Made by a program: the position numbers and the translations under genes
Shown here: one piece after another, positions 18,544-27,791 of the stretch
How the letters are laid out: each line of letters begins with the position of its first letter
How positions within the stretch are numbered: the stretch's first letter is position 1
Assembly (NCBI GenBank): GCA_030538915.1
Contig: JAUNTC010000003.1
Location: 1-50,904 of the forward strand
Reading direction: 5' to 3'
Source: Lachnospiraceae bacterium
GTDB taxonomy: Bacteria; Bacillota; Clostridia; Lachnospirales; Lachnospiraceae
Length of the DNA: 50,904 nucleotides
Notes under the pieces: generated by a model
Seen by the model: the letters and a program-made list of their open reading frames with translations, nothing else
What the model was told of the DNA's origin: nothing
The model's database searches: none

Positions 18544-19152
18544 ATGATACAGTATATAAGAGGCGAGCTTGCCCTTGTGGAAGAAGATCGCGTGATCGTA
18601 GATGTAGGCGGTGTCGGCTACGGGATTTTTATGCCGGTGCAGTCGATCAGTCAGTTGCCGGGTGTCGGTAATGAAGTGAGAATTTATACATATCTTAATG
18701 TAAAAGAAGATGCAATGCAGCTGTTTGGCTTCCTGACAAGGGACGATCTGAAAGTGTTCAAGCTTCTGATCGGTGTCAATGGAATCGGACCGAAAGGTGG
18801 ACAGGCAGTATTGTCTGTGCTAAGTCCGGATGATTTGAGATTTGCAGTGTTGGCAAATGATGTAAAAGCGATTTGTGCTGCACCTGGGATTGGAAAGAAG
18901 ACTGCGGAAAAAGTTATTTTAGAGTTGAAAGACAAACTGAGTCTGGATGATGTATTTGAACATAGCAGTGAAGACCAATTCGATGCATGTGCAGTTGCGG
19001 AAAATTCGGATGTGCAAAGCGAAGCTATCCAGGCGCTGGTTGCATTGGGATACAACAGCACTGATGCCTTGAAGGCAGTAAAAAAAGTAGAAATGACAGA
19101 AGCAATGGATGTAGAAGCCTTATTGAAGCAGGCTTTGAAACAGATGCTATAA
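18544..19152 (+). CDS. ruvA: Holliday junction branch migration protein RuvA
   Basis: 202 residues starting [15 protein letters not shown]. RuvA binds four-way DNA junctions and loads RuvB. Domain I (about 1-63), two helix-hairpin-helix motifs ([17 protein letters not shown] and [17 protein letters not shown]) and the C-terminal RuvB-binding domain (about 150-202) are visible. AGGAGG at 18533-18538 is five bases from ATG 18544, which decides against the TTG three bases earlier. It lies in an operon behind the EetA/B-like genes and ahead of ruvB. RuvC is not in the window, consistent with Firmicutes that use RecU, encoded at 42781. Confidence 0.96.
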   Translation: MIQYIRGELALVEEDRVIVDVGGVGYGIFMPVQSISQLPGVGNEVRIYTYLNVKEDAMQLFGFLTRDDLKVFKLLIGVNGIGPKGGQAVLSVLSPDDLRFAVLANDVKAICAAPGIGKKTAEKVILELKDKLSLDDVFEHSSEDQFDACAVAENSDVQSEAIQALVALGYNSTDALKAVKKVEMTEAMDVEALLKQALKQML

Positions 19153-19165
19153 AGGATCGATAGAG

Positions 19166-20164
19166 ATGAGCAGAAGAATTATTACAACAGAAAATCTGGA
19201 AGAAGATGCGAAAATAGAGAACCATCTAAGACCGCAGCTTCTGGATGATTATATCGGACAGGCGAAGGCGAAGGAGATGCTGGACGTATATATTCGCGCT
19301 GCCAAAGAACGAGGAGATGCATTGGATCATGTGCTCTTCTACGGACCACCCGGTCTTGGTAAGACAACACTGGCTGGAATTATCGCCAACGAGATGGGTG
19401 TGAATATTAAGATCACATCCGGGCCTGCGATTGAAAAGCCGGGAGAGATGGCGGCAATTTTAAATAATCTGCAGGAAAAAGATGTACTTTTTGTAGATGA
19501 GATCCACCGGTTGAATCGACAGGTGGAGGAAGTTTTATATCCTGCAATGGAAGATTATGCAATTGACATTATGATCGGAAAAGGAGCTACAGCAAGGTCC
19601 ATCCGTCTGGATCTTCCAAAATTTACCCTTGTAGGGGCGACGACGAGAGCCGGAATGCTGACAGCGCCTTTGCGAGACCGTTTTGGCGTAGTAAACCGGA
19701 TGGAATATTATACAATTGAAGAGCTTACGACGATTATCAAGCGTTCTGCAAGAGTGCTTGATGTGAAAATTGATGAAGAAGGTGCACTGGCACTGGCGAG
19801 ACGTTCCCGCGGTACACCAAGACTTGCCAATCGTCTTTTGAAACGTGTCCGTGACTTCGCGCAGGTCAAGTATGAAGGAGATATAACGAAGGAAGTTGCG
19901 GATTATGCACTGGATCTTTTAGATGTAGACAAGGAAGGATTAGACCAGACAGACCGAGAATTGTTGCTTACAATCATTGAAAAATTTGCAGGTGGTCCGG
20001 TTGGACTGGATACACTTTCTGCATCCGTTGGAGAAGATGCAGGAACGATCGAGGATGTGTATGAACCGTATTTGCTGAAGAATGGTTTTATACAGCGTAC
20101 GCCCAAAGGAAGGATTGTAACAGATAAGGCGTATGTGCATCTTGGAATCGAAAAAGAAGGATAA
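19166..20164 (+). CDS. ruvB: Holliday junction branch migration helicase RuvB
   Basis: 332 residues. AAA+ ATPase with Walker [10 protein letters not shown], Walker B FVDEIHRL, sensor 1 VGATTRAG, the arginine finger region PLRDRFG, and a C-terminal winged helix ([10 protein letters not shown]). It drives branch migration with RuvA. Typical Firmicutes length. It starts 13 bases after ruvA, behind AGGATCGA. The 72-base gap after it contains the zapA promoter; no convincing terminator is seen. Confidence 0.97.
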   Translation: MSRRIITTENLEEDAKIENHLRPQLLDDYIGQAKAKEMLDVYIRAAKERGDALDHVLFYGPPGLGKTTLAGIIANEMGVNIKITSGPAIEKPGEMAAILNNLQEKDVLFVDEIHRLNRQVEEVLYPAMEDYAIDIMIGKGATARSIRLDLPKFTLVGATTRAGMLTAPLRDRFGVVNRMEYYTIEELTTIIKRSARVLDVKIDEEGALALARRSRGTPRLANRLLKRVRDFAQVKYEGDITKEVADYALDLLDVDKEGLDQTDRELLLTIIEKFAGGPVGLDTLSASVGEDAGTIEDVYEPYLLKNGFIQRTPKGRIVTDKAYVHLGIEKEG

Positions 20165-20188
20165 AAATGATCGTTTAAAAAAAGAGGG

Positions 20189-20217
20189 TTGGTTTTTCTC
20201 TGAGTTTAGTTTATAAT
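20189..20217 (+). promoter_or_regulatory. Promoter of zapA
   Basis: TTGGTT (20189-20194), 17 bases, TATAAT (20212-20217). Confidence 0.65.
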
Positions 20218-20252
20218 AAGAACAAGATTATGAGTATATGCGGGAGGCATTT

Positions 20253-20663
20253 ATGGCATCATCAAAGAATTTTACAGAAGTTTTAATCGGAGGCAAGGTA
20301 TATACTTTAAGTGGATTTGAAAGTGAAGATTATCTGCAGAAAGTATCTACTTATTTAAATCATAAGCTGGATGAGCTTTCTGCCAGTGATGGATATCGCA
20401 AGCAGAATGCAGATACAAGAAGTATTTTACTGGCGCTTAATATTGCCGATGATTATTTTAAGGCAAGAAAACAGGGAACTTCTCTCGAGAATGATATTGC
20501 AGAGAAGGACAAGGACATGTATGAATTAAAACATGATCTGATTTCTGTGCAGATTAAACTCGAGAATGCTGAGAAAGCGATGGACAAGTTAAAAGAAGAG
20601 AATAAGGAGCTTCAACTTAAAATCGTTCAGCTGGAGACAGAGATTAAAAATAAGCAAAAGTAG
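20253..20663 (+). CDS. zapA: Cell division protein ZapA
   Basis: 136 residues. The N-terminal ZapA globular domain (about 5-70) begins with VLIGGKVYTLSGFESEDYLQ and is followed by a long coiled coil (about 70-136). ZapA dimers bundle FtsZ filaments at the division site in the cytoplasm. GGGAGG (20242-20247) is five bases before this ATG, so the upstream in-frame ATG at 20238 is rejected. It stands alone between its own promoter and a strong terminator, just ahead of a cell-envelope cluster. Confidence 0.92.
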   Translation: MASSKNFTEVLIGGKVYTLSGFESEDYLQKVSTYLNHKLDELSASDGYRKQNADTRSILLALNIADDYFKARKQGTSLENDIAEKDKDMYELKHDLISVQIKLENAEKAMDKLKEENKELQLKIVQLETEIKNKQK

Positions 20664-20688
20664 GGCTGTCTTATGACAGCCTTTTTTG
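20664..20688 (+). terminator. Terminator after zapA
   Basis: GGCTGTC (20664-20670), loop TTAT, GACAGCC (20675-20681), then six T. Confidence 0.92.
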
Positions 20689-20710
20689 TCATATAGGAAG
20701 TTGGTTCGTA

Positions 20711-22882
20711 ATGGATAAAAAGGCAGAGAATAGAAATAATAAGATAGAGATACTTGCGCCGGCCGGTTCTTATGAGAGCCTTTGTGCAGCACTGGAGGCG
20801 GGAGCAGATGCGATCTATGCCGGTGGAATGCGATTCGGAGCAAGAGCGTATGCCGGAAATTTAGATGAAGAGCAGTATTTGCGGGCAATCGATGAAGTGC
20901 ATTTACAGAATAAAAAGATTTATATGACTGTCAATACACTTTTAAAAGATCAGGAAATGAAGGAGTTGTATAAATATCTGCTGCCGTATTATCGTCAGGG
21001 GCTGGACGCGGTTATTGTCCAGGATCCGGGCGTTTTCTCGTTTATCAGAGAGGTATTCCCAGACCTTCCGGTCCACATTAGTACACAGATGACGGTAACA
21101 GGAGTATATGGGGCGCAATTTTTTGGAGACAAAGGTGCAGAACGTATTGTGCCTGCAAGAGAAATTTCACTTGAAGAAGTGCGTAAGATCAAACAGGCAA
21201 CCGGGCTAGAGATGGAATGCTTTGTACATGGAGCAATGTGTTATTGCTATTCCGGTCAGTGCCTTATGAGCAGTATGATCGGTGGACGAAGCGGAAACCG
21301 TGGACAATGCGCACAGCCTTGTAGATTGCCCTATTCGATCGACGGGAAAAAGCCGCAGGATTTAATGAGTCTGAAGGATTTATGTACAATTGAAAGCCTG
21401 CCAGATCTCATTGAAGCTGGTATTGATTCATTTAAGATTGAAGGAAGAATGAAGCAGCCGGAGTACGTATATACAGTCGTTCGTATGTATCGGAAATATG
21501 TAGATCTCTATCTCGAAAAAGGAAAAGAAGGATTTTATGTAGATCCGGATGATCTGAAAATTCTGGAAGGTGCCTACAGACGCAGAGGTTACATGAAAGG
21601 GTATTACAACTGCGAAAATGGCAGACAGATGTTATCTTTGAAGCGCCCGAAAGAAGAGCAGGCAGAGATGAAGATTAACTTTTCGAAAAAACAAGAAAAA
21701 ATTAATGGTGTATTCACACTTTCCGAAGGAAGTCATGCTAAAATAACGTTAAGCTGTAAAAATATTGAAGTTGTGTGTGAAGGTGCCCTTGTGCAGAAAG
21801 CACTGAACCAGCCACTGGATGCGCAACGAATCGAAAAGCAGATGCGCAAAACAGGAGAGACACCATTTGTGTTTGATGATTTGAAGATCATTACAGAAGG
21901 CAGTATTTTTCTTCCGATGCAGGCTATTAATGAACTGCGAAGAGAAAGCCTGCACCTGTTGGAAGAAAAAATATTAGAATCCTATCGAAGAACGAAGGAT
22001 CAGATTGGATGTGCCGGAAGCTTTTTGAAAGCCCAGGATAGGGTGTCAGAAAAATGGGAAGATGGAAAAACGGCAGACACAGCATTTACGGTGCGTGTTT
22101 CTACGAAGGAACAACTGGAAGCGGTAGCCGGAAGAGAAGACGTATCGATCATTCTGGCTGAAAGTATCTTGTGTAAGCTAAAAGAGTGGGAAAAGTTTCG
22201 GAGAATCGTCGGAGAAGATCAGAAGTTGTATCTTGTTATGCCATACATTTTCAGAGAACGTGCGCTTCGTTTCTTTGAACCGTTTTATGAAGAGATGAAT
22301 ACTCTGTTTGATGGTGTAATGATCCGCAATTTTGAAAGTCTTTCCTGGCTGAAAGGAAAAGGCTATGGGAAGGCCATTTTTACAGATTATAATATGTATG
22401 TATTTAATCACAGTGGAAAGGCATTCTTGAAAAAGGAAGGAATTGAAAGATTTACTGCGTCTGTAGAGTTAAATGACAGAGAGCTGGCAGAGTGTGGACT
22501 TGGCGGAAGTATGTTGAGTATTTATGGCTATCAGCCGGTGATGATCACTGCAAACTGTATTCAGAAGAATATGCATCGTTGTGAAAAGACGCCTGGACTT
22601 TTATATATTAAGGATCGTTATCAGAACAGTTTTCCGGTAAAAAATGAATGCCAGTACTGTTATAATGTGATTTACAATCCAGTTCCTTTGATGCTTGTGA
22701 AACAGAAAAAAGAAGTCAAAGAGTTAAAACCATCTGCATTGCGCCTTGATTTTACGATTGAGACGCCGAAGGATGTCAGATGCGTGTTAGATATGTGTAG
22801 AGATATTTTCCTAGAAGAGCAGGAAAGAAAAATTCTTGATATTTCTTATACAAAAGGACATTTTAAACGAGGAGTGAAGTAG
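20711..22882 (+). CDS. Peptidase U32 family protein
   Basis: 723 residues of the U32 (collagenase-like, YrrO/RlhA-like) family. The N-terminus EILAPAGSYESLCAALEAGADAIYAGG forms a TIM-barrel start. The family signature lies near residues 173-205: ECFVHGAMCYCYSGQC, then GGRSGNRGQCAQPCR. More cysteines come near the C-terminus (around CIQKNMHRC and CQYCYN). E. coli RlhA and TrhP of this family are needed for rRNA or tRNA hydroxylation, so a role in RNA modification is as likely as proteolysis. No classic protease motif is visible. It starts 23 bases after the zapA terminator with no obvious promoter, so some readthrough is likely. Confidence 0.88.
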   Translation: MDKKAENRNNKIEILAPAGSYESLCAALEAGADAIYAGGMRFGARAYAGNLDEEQYLRAIDEVHLQNKKIYMTVNTLLKDQEMKELYKYLLPYYRQGLDAVIVQDPGVFSFIREVFPDLPVHISTQMTVTGVYGAQFFGDKGAERIVPAREISLEEVRKIKQATGLEMECFVHGAMCYCYSGQCLMSSMIGGRSGNRGQCAQPCRLPYSIDGKKPQDLMSLKDLCTIESLPDLIEAGIDSFKIEGRMKQPEYVYTVVRMYRKYVDLYLEKGKEGFYVDPDDLKILEGAYRRRGYMKGYYNCENGRQMLSLKRPKEEQAEMKINFSKKQEKINGVFTLSEGSHAKITLSCKNIEVVCEGALVQKALNQPLDAQRIEKQMRKTGETPFVFDDLKIITEGSIFLPMQAINELRRESLHLLEEKILESYRRTKDQIGCAGSFLKAQDRVSEKWEDGKTADTAFTVRVSTKEQLEAVAGREDVSIILAESILCKLKEWEKFRRIVGEDQKLYLVMPYIFRERALRFFEPFYEEMNTLFDGVMIRNFESLSWLKGKGYGKAIFTDYNMYVFNHSGKAFLKKEGIERFTASVELNDRELAECGLGGSMLSIYGYQPVMITANCIQKNMHRCEKTPGLLYIKDRYQNSFPVKNECQYCYNVIYNPVPLMLVKQKKEVKELKPSALRLDFTIETPKDVRCVLDMCRDIFLEEQERKILDISYTKGHFKRGVK

Positions 22883-22890
22883 GTGAGAAA

Positions 22891-24363
22891 TTGGTAAATT
22901 TAATTGTTCAATTATCCAAATATATAATTATTCTGCTGATCATCATATATACATTTTTATGTTTCAGCATTTTTGGATATCAGGACCCGGATAAAAAACG
23001 ATATCTTTTACGTCAGCAGAATTTGTTGATGTTTTTGATGCAGGCCATTGCATTTGTTGTTATGTATTTGCAGACGGAAGACGTGAAGATGTTAATATTC
23101 TATCTTATGCAGGTAGTCTTATTTAGTGCTACGATTCTTTTGTACACGCTATTGTATCCAAAGGTGTCGCGACTGGTCGTCAATAACATATGTATGTTGC
23201 TATGTATCGGTATGATCATGCTGACGAGACTGAATTATTCTTATGCGTTCAAACAGTTTGTGATTGCATCAGCCGGTATCGCAGTCAGTCTCGTTGTTCC
23301 AGTCATCATCCGTAAGTTTAAGTTTCTTGCTGAATGGAGAAAATTTTATGCGGTGATCGGTATCGTTTCACTTGCCGCAGTAGTTGTGTGGGGTGGCGTT
23401 TCCGGAGGAGCCAGGCTTGGATTTACAACAAAGGTTGTCAATATCCAGCCGTCGGAACTTGTAAAAGTCGTATTTGTATTTTTTGTTGCTTCGAGCTTTA
23501 AGCTGTCATTGGAATTCAAGGATATTGTTATTACGACAGCTCTGGCAGCATTCCATGTGCTGATCCTTGTTGCGTCGAAGGACCTTGGAGCCGCGCTTAT
23601 TATTTTTGTCGTGTATTTGACGATGCTCTATGTGGCAACAAGACAGCCCCTTTATATATTTGCCGGACTTGCAGCCGGAAGCGGCGCATCCGTTATAGCG
23701 TATCATCTTTTTAACCACGTACGTGTCCGAGTGACAGTATGGAAAGATCCATTAGCTGTGTATGCGAGTGGAGGACAGCAGGTAGCACAGTCCTTATTCG
23801 CGATTGGAACAGGAAGCTGGTTTGGACTGGGGCTGTTCCAGGGTGTGCCAAATACAATCCCGGTTGTTGTTTCTGATTTTATCTTCGCTGCCATAACAGA
23901 GGAGATGGGATTGATTTTTGGTTTGTGTACGATTTTAATCTGTGTAAGCTGTTATATCATGTTTTTGAATATTGCAATGCAGCTTCACAACGGATTTTAT
24001 AAGCTTGTGGCACTTGGCCTTGGAACGTGTTATATTTTCCAGGTATTTCTTGCAATTGGCGGTGTCACAAAGTTCATTCCGTCTACCGGAGTGACACTTC
24101 CTCTCGTAAGCTACGGAGGAAGTTCACTGCTTAGTACACTCATTATGTTTGGAATTATTCAAGGACTTTACATTTTAAGAGAAGACGAGGAAGAGGACAT
24201 TGAAAGAAAGAAGAAGGAACGGTTACGAGCAAAGAGAAGCAGACAGGAATATGCGCCGCCGCGAAGAACGCCGGCACATGACCGCCAAAGAGCGCAAACG
24301 CGTCCGGAAGGAAGAAAAGCGCCGCGCCAAGGCAAGGCGCGCCCGCAACAAAGAGTTCGCTAG
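22891..24363 (+). CDS. FtsW/RodA/SpoVE-family (SEDS) glycosyltransferase with basic C-terminal tail
   Basis: 490 residues, about ten or more membrane segments. SEDS landmarks: SGGARLGFTTKVVNIQPSELVK-like region near 170-192, GTGSWFGLGLFQG near 306, and the signature TGVTLPLVSYGGSS near 399-412. SEDS proteins polymerise lipid II into peptidoglycan together with a class B PBP. The start is TTG with AGGTGAG upstream. The last ~60 residues are cytoplasmic and very basic (REDEEEDIERKKKERLRAKR, then Arg/Pro/Gln-rich sequence). This tail is encoded in DNA that overlaps the following PBP gene in another frame. Which SEDS role (elongation, division, sporulation) is not clear. Confidence 0.9.
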   Translation: MVNLIVQLSKYIIILLIIIYTFLCFSIFGYQDPDKKRYLLRQQNLLMFLMQAIAFVVMYLQTEDVKMLIFYLMQVVLFSATILLYTLLYPKVSRLVVNNICMLLCIGMIMLTRLNYSYAFKQFVIASAGIAVSLVVPVIIRKFKFLAEWRKFYAVIGIVSLAAVVVWGGVSGGARLGFTTKVVNIQPSELVKVVFVFFVASSFKLSLEFKDIVITTALAAFHVLILVASKDLGAALIIFVVYLTMLYVATRQPLYIFAGLAAGSGASVIAYHLFNHVRVRVTVWKDPLAVYASGGQQVAQSLFAIGTGSWFGLGLFQGVPNTIPVVVSDFIFAAITEEMGLIFGLCTILICVSCYIMFLNIAMQLHNGFYKLVALGLGTCYIFQVFLAIGGVTKFIPSTGVTLPLVSYGGSSLLSTLIMFGIIQGLYILREDEEEDIERKKKERLRAKRSRQEYAPPRRTPAHDRQRAQTRPEGRKAPRQGKARPQQRVR

Positions 24364-25735
24364 GGTTACCTATGTTTTTGTAACACTGTTTCTCGTAATG
24401 ATGGGATATATTTGCTATTTTAATGTTGTAAAAAGTAAAGATTTTATTAATAGTCCGTACAATCGAAGAATGGATACGATTGCAAAACGGATTGAGCGTG
24501 GAAAGATCTTAGATAAAAGCGGCAAAGTGCTTGCACAGTCGAAGGTTTCGTCTAATGGAACGGAGACGCGTGTATATCCATATGGAAGAGAATTCGCTCA
24601 TGTAGTCGGCTATACGGCAAAAGGAAAGTATGGATTGGAATCAAAAGCAAATTCCGAGTTACTTACATCGAATGCATTTTTCCTGGAAAAAATCAAAAAT
24701 GAATTGCAGGATAAGAAAAATCCGGGAGACAATGTGGTTACGACGCTGGATGTGGATTTGCAGAAAGCGGCCTATAATGCACTGGGTGATCAGAAAGGTG
24801 CTGTTGTTGTGATGGAACCAAAGACGGGGAAAGTGCGTGCTATGGTATCGAAACCGGATTTCGATCCGGATACAGTGGAAGAACAGTGGGCGAATCTGAA
24901 TGAAGATACGGATGCAAGATTATTAAATCGTGCAACGCAGGGTCAGTATCCGCCGGGATCTACTTTTAAAGTAGTTACAGCATTAGAGTATATAAGAGAA
25001 CATGGTGATCCAGAAGATTATTCGTATGTTTGTAACGGACAGATTGATGCCGGAACAAACACGATCCACTGCTTTGGCGGAACGGTACATGGACAAGTAA
25101 ACTTCAGAGATAGTCTTGCATATTCATGTAATACTTCTTTCAGTAATATTGGAGAAGGTTTGAATGTTTCTAAATTTACGAAGACAACGAAGAATCTTTT
25201 ATTTGACTCGAAACTTCCGGGAAGCATTTCTTATAAGAGCAGTCATTTTGATCTCAGTAAAAATGCAGGCATTGCGGAACGTATGATGACAGCCATCGGA
25301 CAGGGCAAGACGCAGGTAAGTCCTTATCATATGGCACTGATCACTGCTGCCATTGCAAATAATGGAAAACTGATGAAGCCGTATCTGATCGACTCTGTTA
25401 CGAATTATCAGGGATCGGTGATCAGTTCGAATAAACCGGAAGAGTATAAAAGACTGATGACGGCAGATGAAGCTTCTATGTTGAAAGATTACATGTCCAG
25501 TGTGACCAAATATGGAACGGCTGCATCAGCAATGAGTGGAACCAGTTATTCGACAGCAGGAAAGACCGGAACAGCAGAGTATAGCTCAGACAAAAGCAAA
25601 GATCATTCCTGGTTTATCGGTATGTCCAATGTGGATGATCCGGATCTTGTGATCAGTGTTATTATCGAGGCTGCAGATGGAAATGCGAAAGCAGTGAATG
25701 TAGCGAGACAAGTATTTGATGCATATTATGAGTAG
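24251..25735 (+). CDS. Class B penicillin-binding protein (transpeptidase), PbpA-like
   Basis: 494 residues from the chosen ATG. A strongly basic cytoplasmic N-terminus (about 1-35) is followed by a membrane anchor (about 38-58). A short pedestal region follows (SPYNRR, RGKILDKSGKVLAQS), then the transpeptidase domain from about 180. Active-site motifs: STFK (S237), SCN near 293, and KTGTAE near 437. It cross-links peptidoglycan and is the natural partner of the SEDS protein just upstream. Start is uncertain: ATG 24251 has only a weak AGGA; TTG 24200 is also in frame. Either choice overlaps the SEDS gene by 113 or 164 bases. The compact pedestal resembles actinobacterial PbpA more than FtsI. 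Confidence 0.88.
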   Translation: MRRREERRHMTAKERKRVRKEEKRRAKARRARNKEFARVTYVFVTLFLVMMGYICYFNVVKSKDFINSPYNRRMDTIAKRIERGKILDKSGKVLAQSKVSSNGTETRVYPYGREFAHVVGYTAKGKYGLESKANSELLTSNAFFLEKIKNELQDKKNPGDNVVTTLDVDLQKAAYNALGDQKGAVVVMEPKTGKVRAMVSKPDFDPDTVEEQWANLNEDTDARLLNRATQGQYPPGSTFKVVTALEYIREHGDPEDYSYVCNGQIDAGTNTIHCFGGTVHGQVNFRDSLAYSCNTSFSNIGEGLNVSKFTKTTKNLLFDSKLPGSISYKSSHFDLSKNAGIAERMMTAIGQGKTQVSPYHMALITAAIANNGKLMKPYLIDSVTNYQGSVISSNKPEEYKRLMTADEASMLKDYMSSVTKYGTAASAMSGTSYSTAGKTGTAEYSSDKSKDHSWFIGMSNVDDPDLVISVIIEAADGNAKAVNVARQVFDAYYE

Positions 25736-25749
25736 AAAGAGGGCAGCGT

Positions 25750-26073
25750 ATGCACATTTATAAAAATTTATATGTGCCGGAGGGGCTTGAAAAGAAAAAA
25801 GAAAAAATGATCAAAAAGTTAAAAGCCGGAAAGCTGCTGCCGGGCGTCTATCTTATTACGCTTGCGAGAAATGAAAAGAATCAGCTTGATATTATACCTG
25901 CGTATGTGAGACTTCAGAAATATTATCCGGATCCATTGCCGCTGATTGTCGGATTGACAAAAGATTTTGATGATGCATTGGAAATGGTGGAAGGAATCAC
26001 GCAGGAAGTGTATAATGAGACTAAAGGTGCGGATATTCGTTCCTATATTCTAGAAAAAGAACGGGAAGGTTAA
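25750..26073 (+). CDS. Small conserved protein of unknown function
   Basis: 107 residues, no signal peptide or membrane segment. A basic N-terminal helix (GLEKKKEKMIKKLKAG) is followed by a mixed alpha/beta stretch with PGVYLITLARNEKNQL and a helix LTKDFDDALEMVEGITQEVY. I do not recognise a family. It starts 14 bases after the PBP gene behind AGAGGG and ends one base before the DUF2953 gene, so it is clearly part of the envelope operon. Good codon structure and spacing argue that it is real. Confidence 0.7.
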   Translation: MHIYKNLYVPEGLEKKKEKMIKKLKAGKLLPGVYLITLARNEKNQLDIIPAYVRLQKYYPDPLPLIVGLTKDFDDALEMVEGITQEVYNETKGADIRSYILEKEREG

Positions 26074-26074
26074 T

Positions 26075-27028
26075 ATGCTACATATACTATTGTTGATCCT
26101 GAAAATTATAGGAATCATAATCGCAGTCCTATTAGGAATTGTACTGGCTTTGCTTTTGATCTTGCTATTTGTTCCTGTCCGTTACGAAGCGCAGGGCATA
26201 TGCAAGGGCTCATCAGACAGCCTGAAGGGAAAGGTAAAGCTGACGTGGCTTCTTCATTTGCTTCGTGTAGACGTGATGTACAAAGAAAAACATATGACAT
26301 GGCGGATACGTCTTCTTTTTTGGAAGCGAAGCTCTTCGAAGGGAAAGAAAGCTGTACATCCAGAGGAAGGTTCTTATGAGAAGCAGGAAATAAAGGAGGA
26401 AAAAGCAGATGAGGAAAAAACACCGATCACAGATGATGCGAACAATACAGATGAGCCGGAAGTTAAAGAACCGGAAATTAAAGAAGCTGCTGTGGCAGAT
26501 GAAGACGCAAAGAGTACTCCGGAAGCTTCGGAAGTGTTGCAAACCGAAAAGAATCAAGAAAGACATAGTGAAGATAAAACGGATCCTTCAAAAGCTGAAA
26601 AGAAAAAATCTGCACGGAAACATAAAAATAAAGCAAAAGATTTCTTTCGGAAGATAAAGGATAAGAAAGAACAGGTCACTTCTTTTATTCGGAATGAGAC
26701 GCACAAAGAGGCATTTGAAAAAGTAAAAAAAGAACTGTTTCGGCTTCTGAAAATATTGCGACCGAAGAGATTGGAAGGAAATATCATCTTTGGCTTTGAG
26801 GATCCATCTTATACGGGGAAAACACTTGCGTTGTTGAGTGTGTTTTATCCGTTTTTTGGTCCGGTATTTACGATCACACCGGATTTTGAGCAGGCAATAT
26901 TCAAAGGGAATCTTTTCTGCAAAGGTAAAATACGTTTGAGTTATTTTGTGCACCCTGTGTGGGTGTTGTTCTGGAACCGGAACGTGCGAGCAACTTATCG
27001 TGATATAAAAAGTATAAATGAAAAATAA
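26075..27028 (+). CDS. DUF2953 domain protein (YtfI-like)
   Basis: 317 residues. An N-terminal membrane anchor (about 3-33) is followed by VPVRYEAQG and KLTWLLHLLRVDVMY, the typical DUF2953 start. A long charged low-complexity linker follows (about 88-205, Glu/Lys/Asp-rich with many KK and EE pairs). The C-terminal DUF2953 part has IIFGFEDPSYTG near 248 and a final hydrophobic stretch. In Bacillus subtilis the relative ytfI neighbours ytfJ (gerW), and the same order is kept here. Function unknown; linked to spores in Bacillus only by neighbourhood. Confidence 0.8.
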   Translation: MLHILLLILKIIGIIIAVLLGIVLALLLILLFVPVRYEAQGICKGSSDSLKGKVKLTWLLHLLRVDVMYKEKHMTWRIRLLFWKRSSSKGKKAVHPEEGSYEKQEIKEEKADEEKTPITDDANNTDEPEVKEPEIKEAAVADEDAKSTPEASEVLQTEKNQERHSEDKTDPSKAEKKKSARKHKNKAKDFFRKIKDKKEQVTSFIRNETHKEAFEKVKKELFRLLKILRPKRLEGNIIFGFEDPSYTGKTLALLSVFYPFFGPVFTITPDFEQAIFKGNLFCKGKIRLSYFVHPVWVLFWNRNVRATYRDIKSINEK

Positions 27029-27043
27029 TCAGGAGGAACGATT

Positions 27044-27427
27044 ATGGCAGACAATAATTTTAAAGGGACAGTCGAAGCGCTGTTTCATGGAATGGACAGT
27101 GTAGTGTCTTCAAAGACAGTTGTCGGAGAGGCAATCCATATCGGAGATACAATTATACTTCCGCTTGTGGACGTATCTTTTGGTATCGGTGCAGGTGCAT
27201 TCAATGCAGATAAAAAAGAAAAAGGAGCAGGCGGAGTCGGTGGAAAGATGTCTCCTTGTGCAGTGTTAGTGATCCAGAATGGCAAGACAAAGCTTGTTAA
27301 TATTAAAAATCAGGATACGATGACAAAAATTCTTGATATGATCCCGGATGCCATCGACAAATTTACGTCGGACAAAGAAGAGAAGATGACAGAGAAAGAT
27401 GTAATGGATATTCTGGATGAAGAATAA
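27044..27427 (+). CDS. gerW: GerW (YtfJ) family spore protein
   Basis: 127 residues. Family landmarks: VEALFHGMDSVVSSKTVVGEAI (about 9-30), a glycine-rich core with GIGAGAF near 49-55, and GVGGKMSPCAVLVI near 67-80. GerW is a spore-associated protein needed for efficient germination in Bacillus; its biochemical activity is not settled. AGGAGG lies about six bases before the ATG. It is the last gene of the envelope operon. Its presence suggests a spore-forming lineage but does not prove sporulation. Confidence 0.88.
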   Translation: MADNNFKGTVEALFHGMDSVVSSKTVVGEAIHIGDTIILPLVDVSFGIGAGAFNADKKEKGAGGVGGKMSPCAVLVIQNGKTKLVNIKNQDTMTKILDMIPDAIDKFTSDKEEKMTEKDVMDILDEE

Positions 27428-27496
27428 AGAAGATGTATGACAAATTTATCGTCAAAAAGTCTGATAAAAAGATGAAAAAGAAATTTATAAAAATAC

Positions 27497-27525
27497 TTGC
27501 AATTCAATAATAATTCTGTTACAAT
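27497..27525 (+). promoter_or_regulatory. Promoter of rpmB
   Basis: TTGCAA (27497-27502), 17 bases, TACAAT (27520-27525). Confidence 0.75.
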
Positions 27526-27536
27526 ATCAATGTTGC

Positions 27537-27555
27537 GAGTCTGGAGAACAGACTT
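27537..27555 (+). promoter_or_regulatory. Leader hairpin of rpmB
   Basis: AGTCTG (27538-27543), loop GAGAA, CAGACT (27549-27554), extendable by one G-T pair. It sits in the roughly 50-base leader between the promoter and the AGGAGGTG of rpmB. It may be a binding site for autoregulation; this is inference. Confidence 0.4.
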
Positions 27556-27580
27556 ATTATGAGCGTTAGGAGGTGCAGTC

Positions 27581-27769
27581 ATGGCAAAATGTGCTATTTG
27601 TGAAAAGGGTGCTCACTTTGGTAACAATGTAAGTCACTCACATAGAAAATCACCAAAGATGTGGAAATCAAACGTAAAATCAGTTCGTGTTAAGACAGAA
27701 GGCGGAGCTACAAAAAAAATGTATGTTTGTACTTCTTGCTTAAAATCAGGCAAAGTTGAACGTGCTTAA
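27581..27769 (+). CDS. rpmB: 50S ribosomal protein L28
   Basis: 62 residues, normal for bL28. It starts MAKCAICEKGAHFGNNVSHS and has four zinc-type cysteines: C4, C7, C49 and C52. This is the zinc-binding (C+) form. Residues HRKSPKMWKSN and VKT-type rRNA-binding basic stretches are present. Transcribed alone from its own promoter, with a leader hairpin and a strong terminator. AGGAGGTG lies eight bases before the ATG. Confidence 0.97.
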   Translation: MAKCAICEKGAHFGNNVSHSHRKSPKMWKSNVKSVRVKTEGGATKKMYVCTSCLKSGKVERA

Positions 27770-27791
27770 TCAAGAATGTGATTGAAATTAA

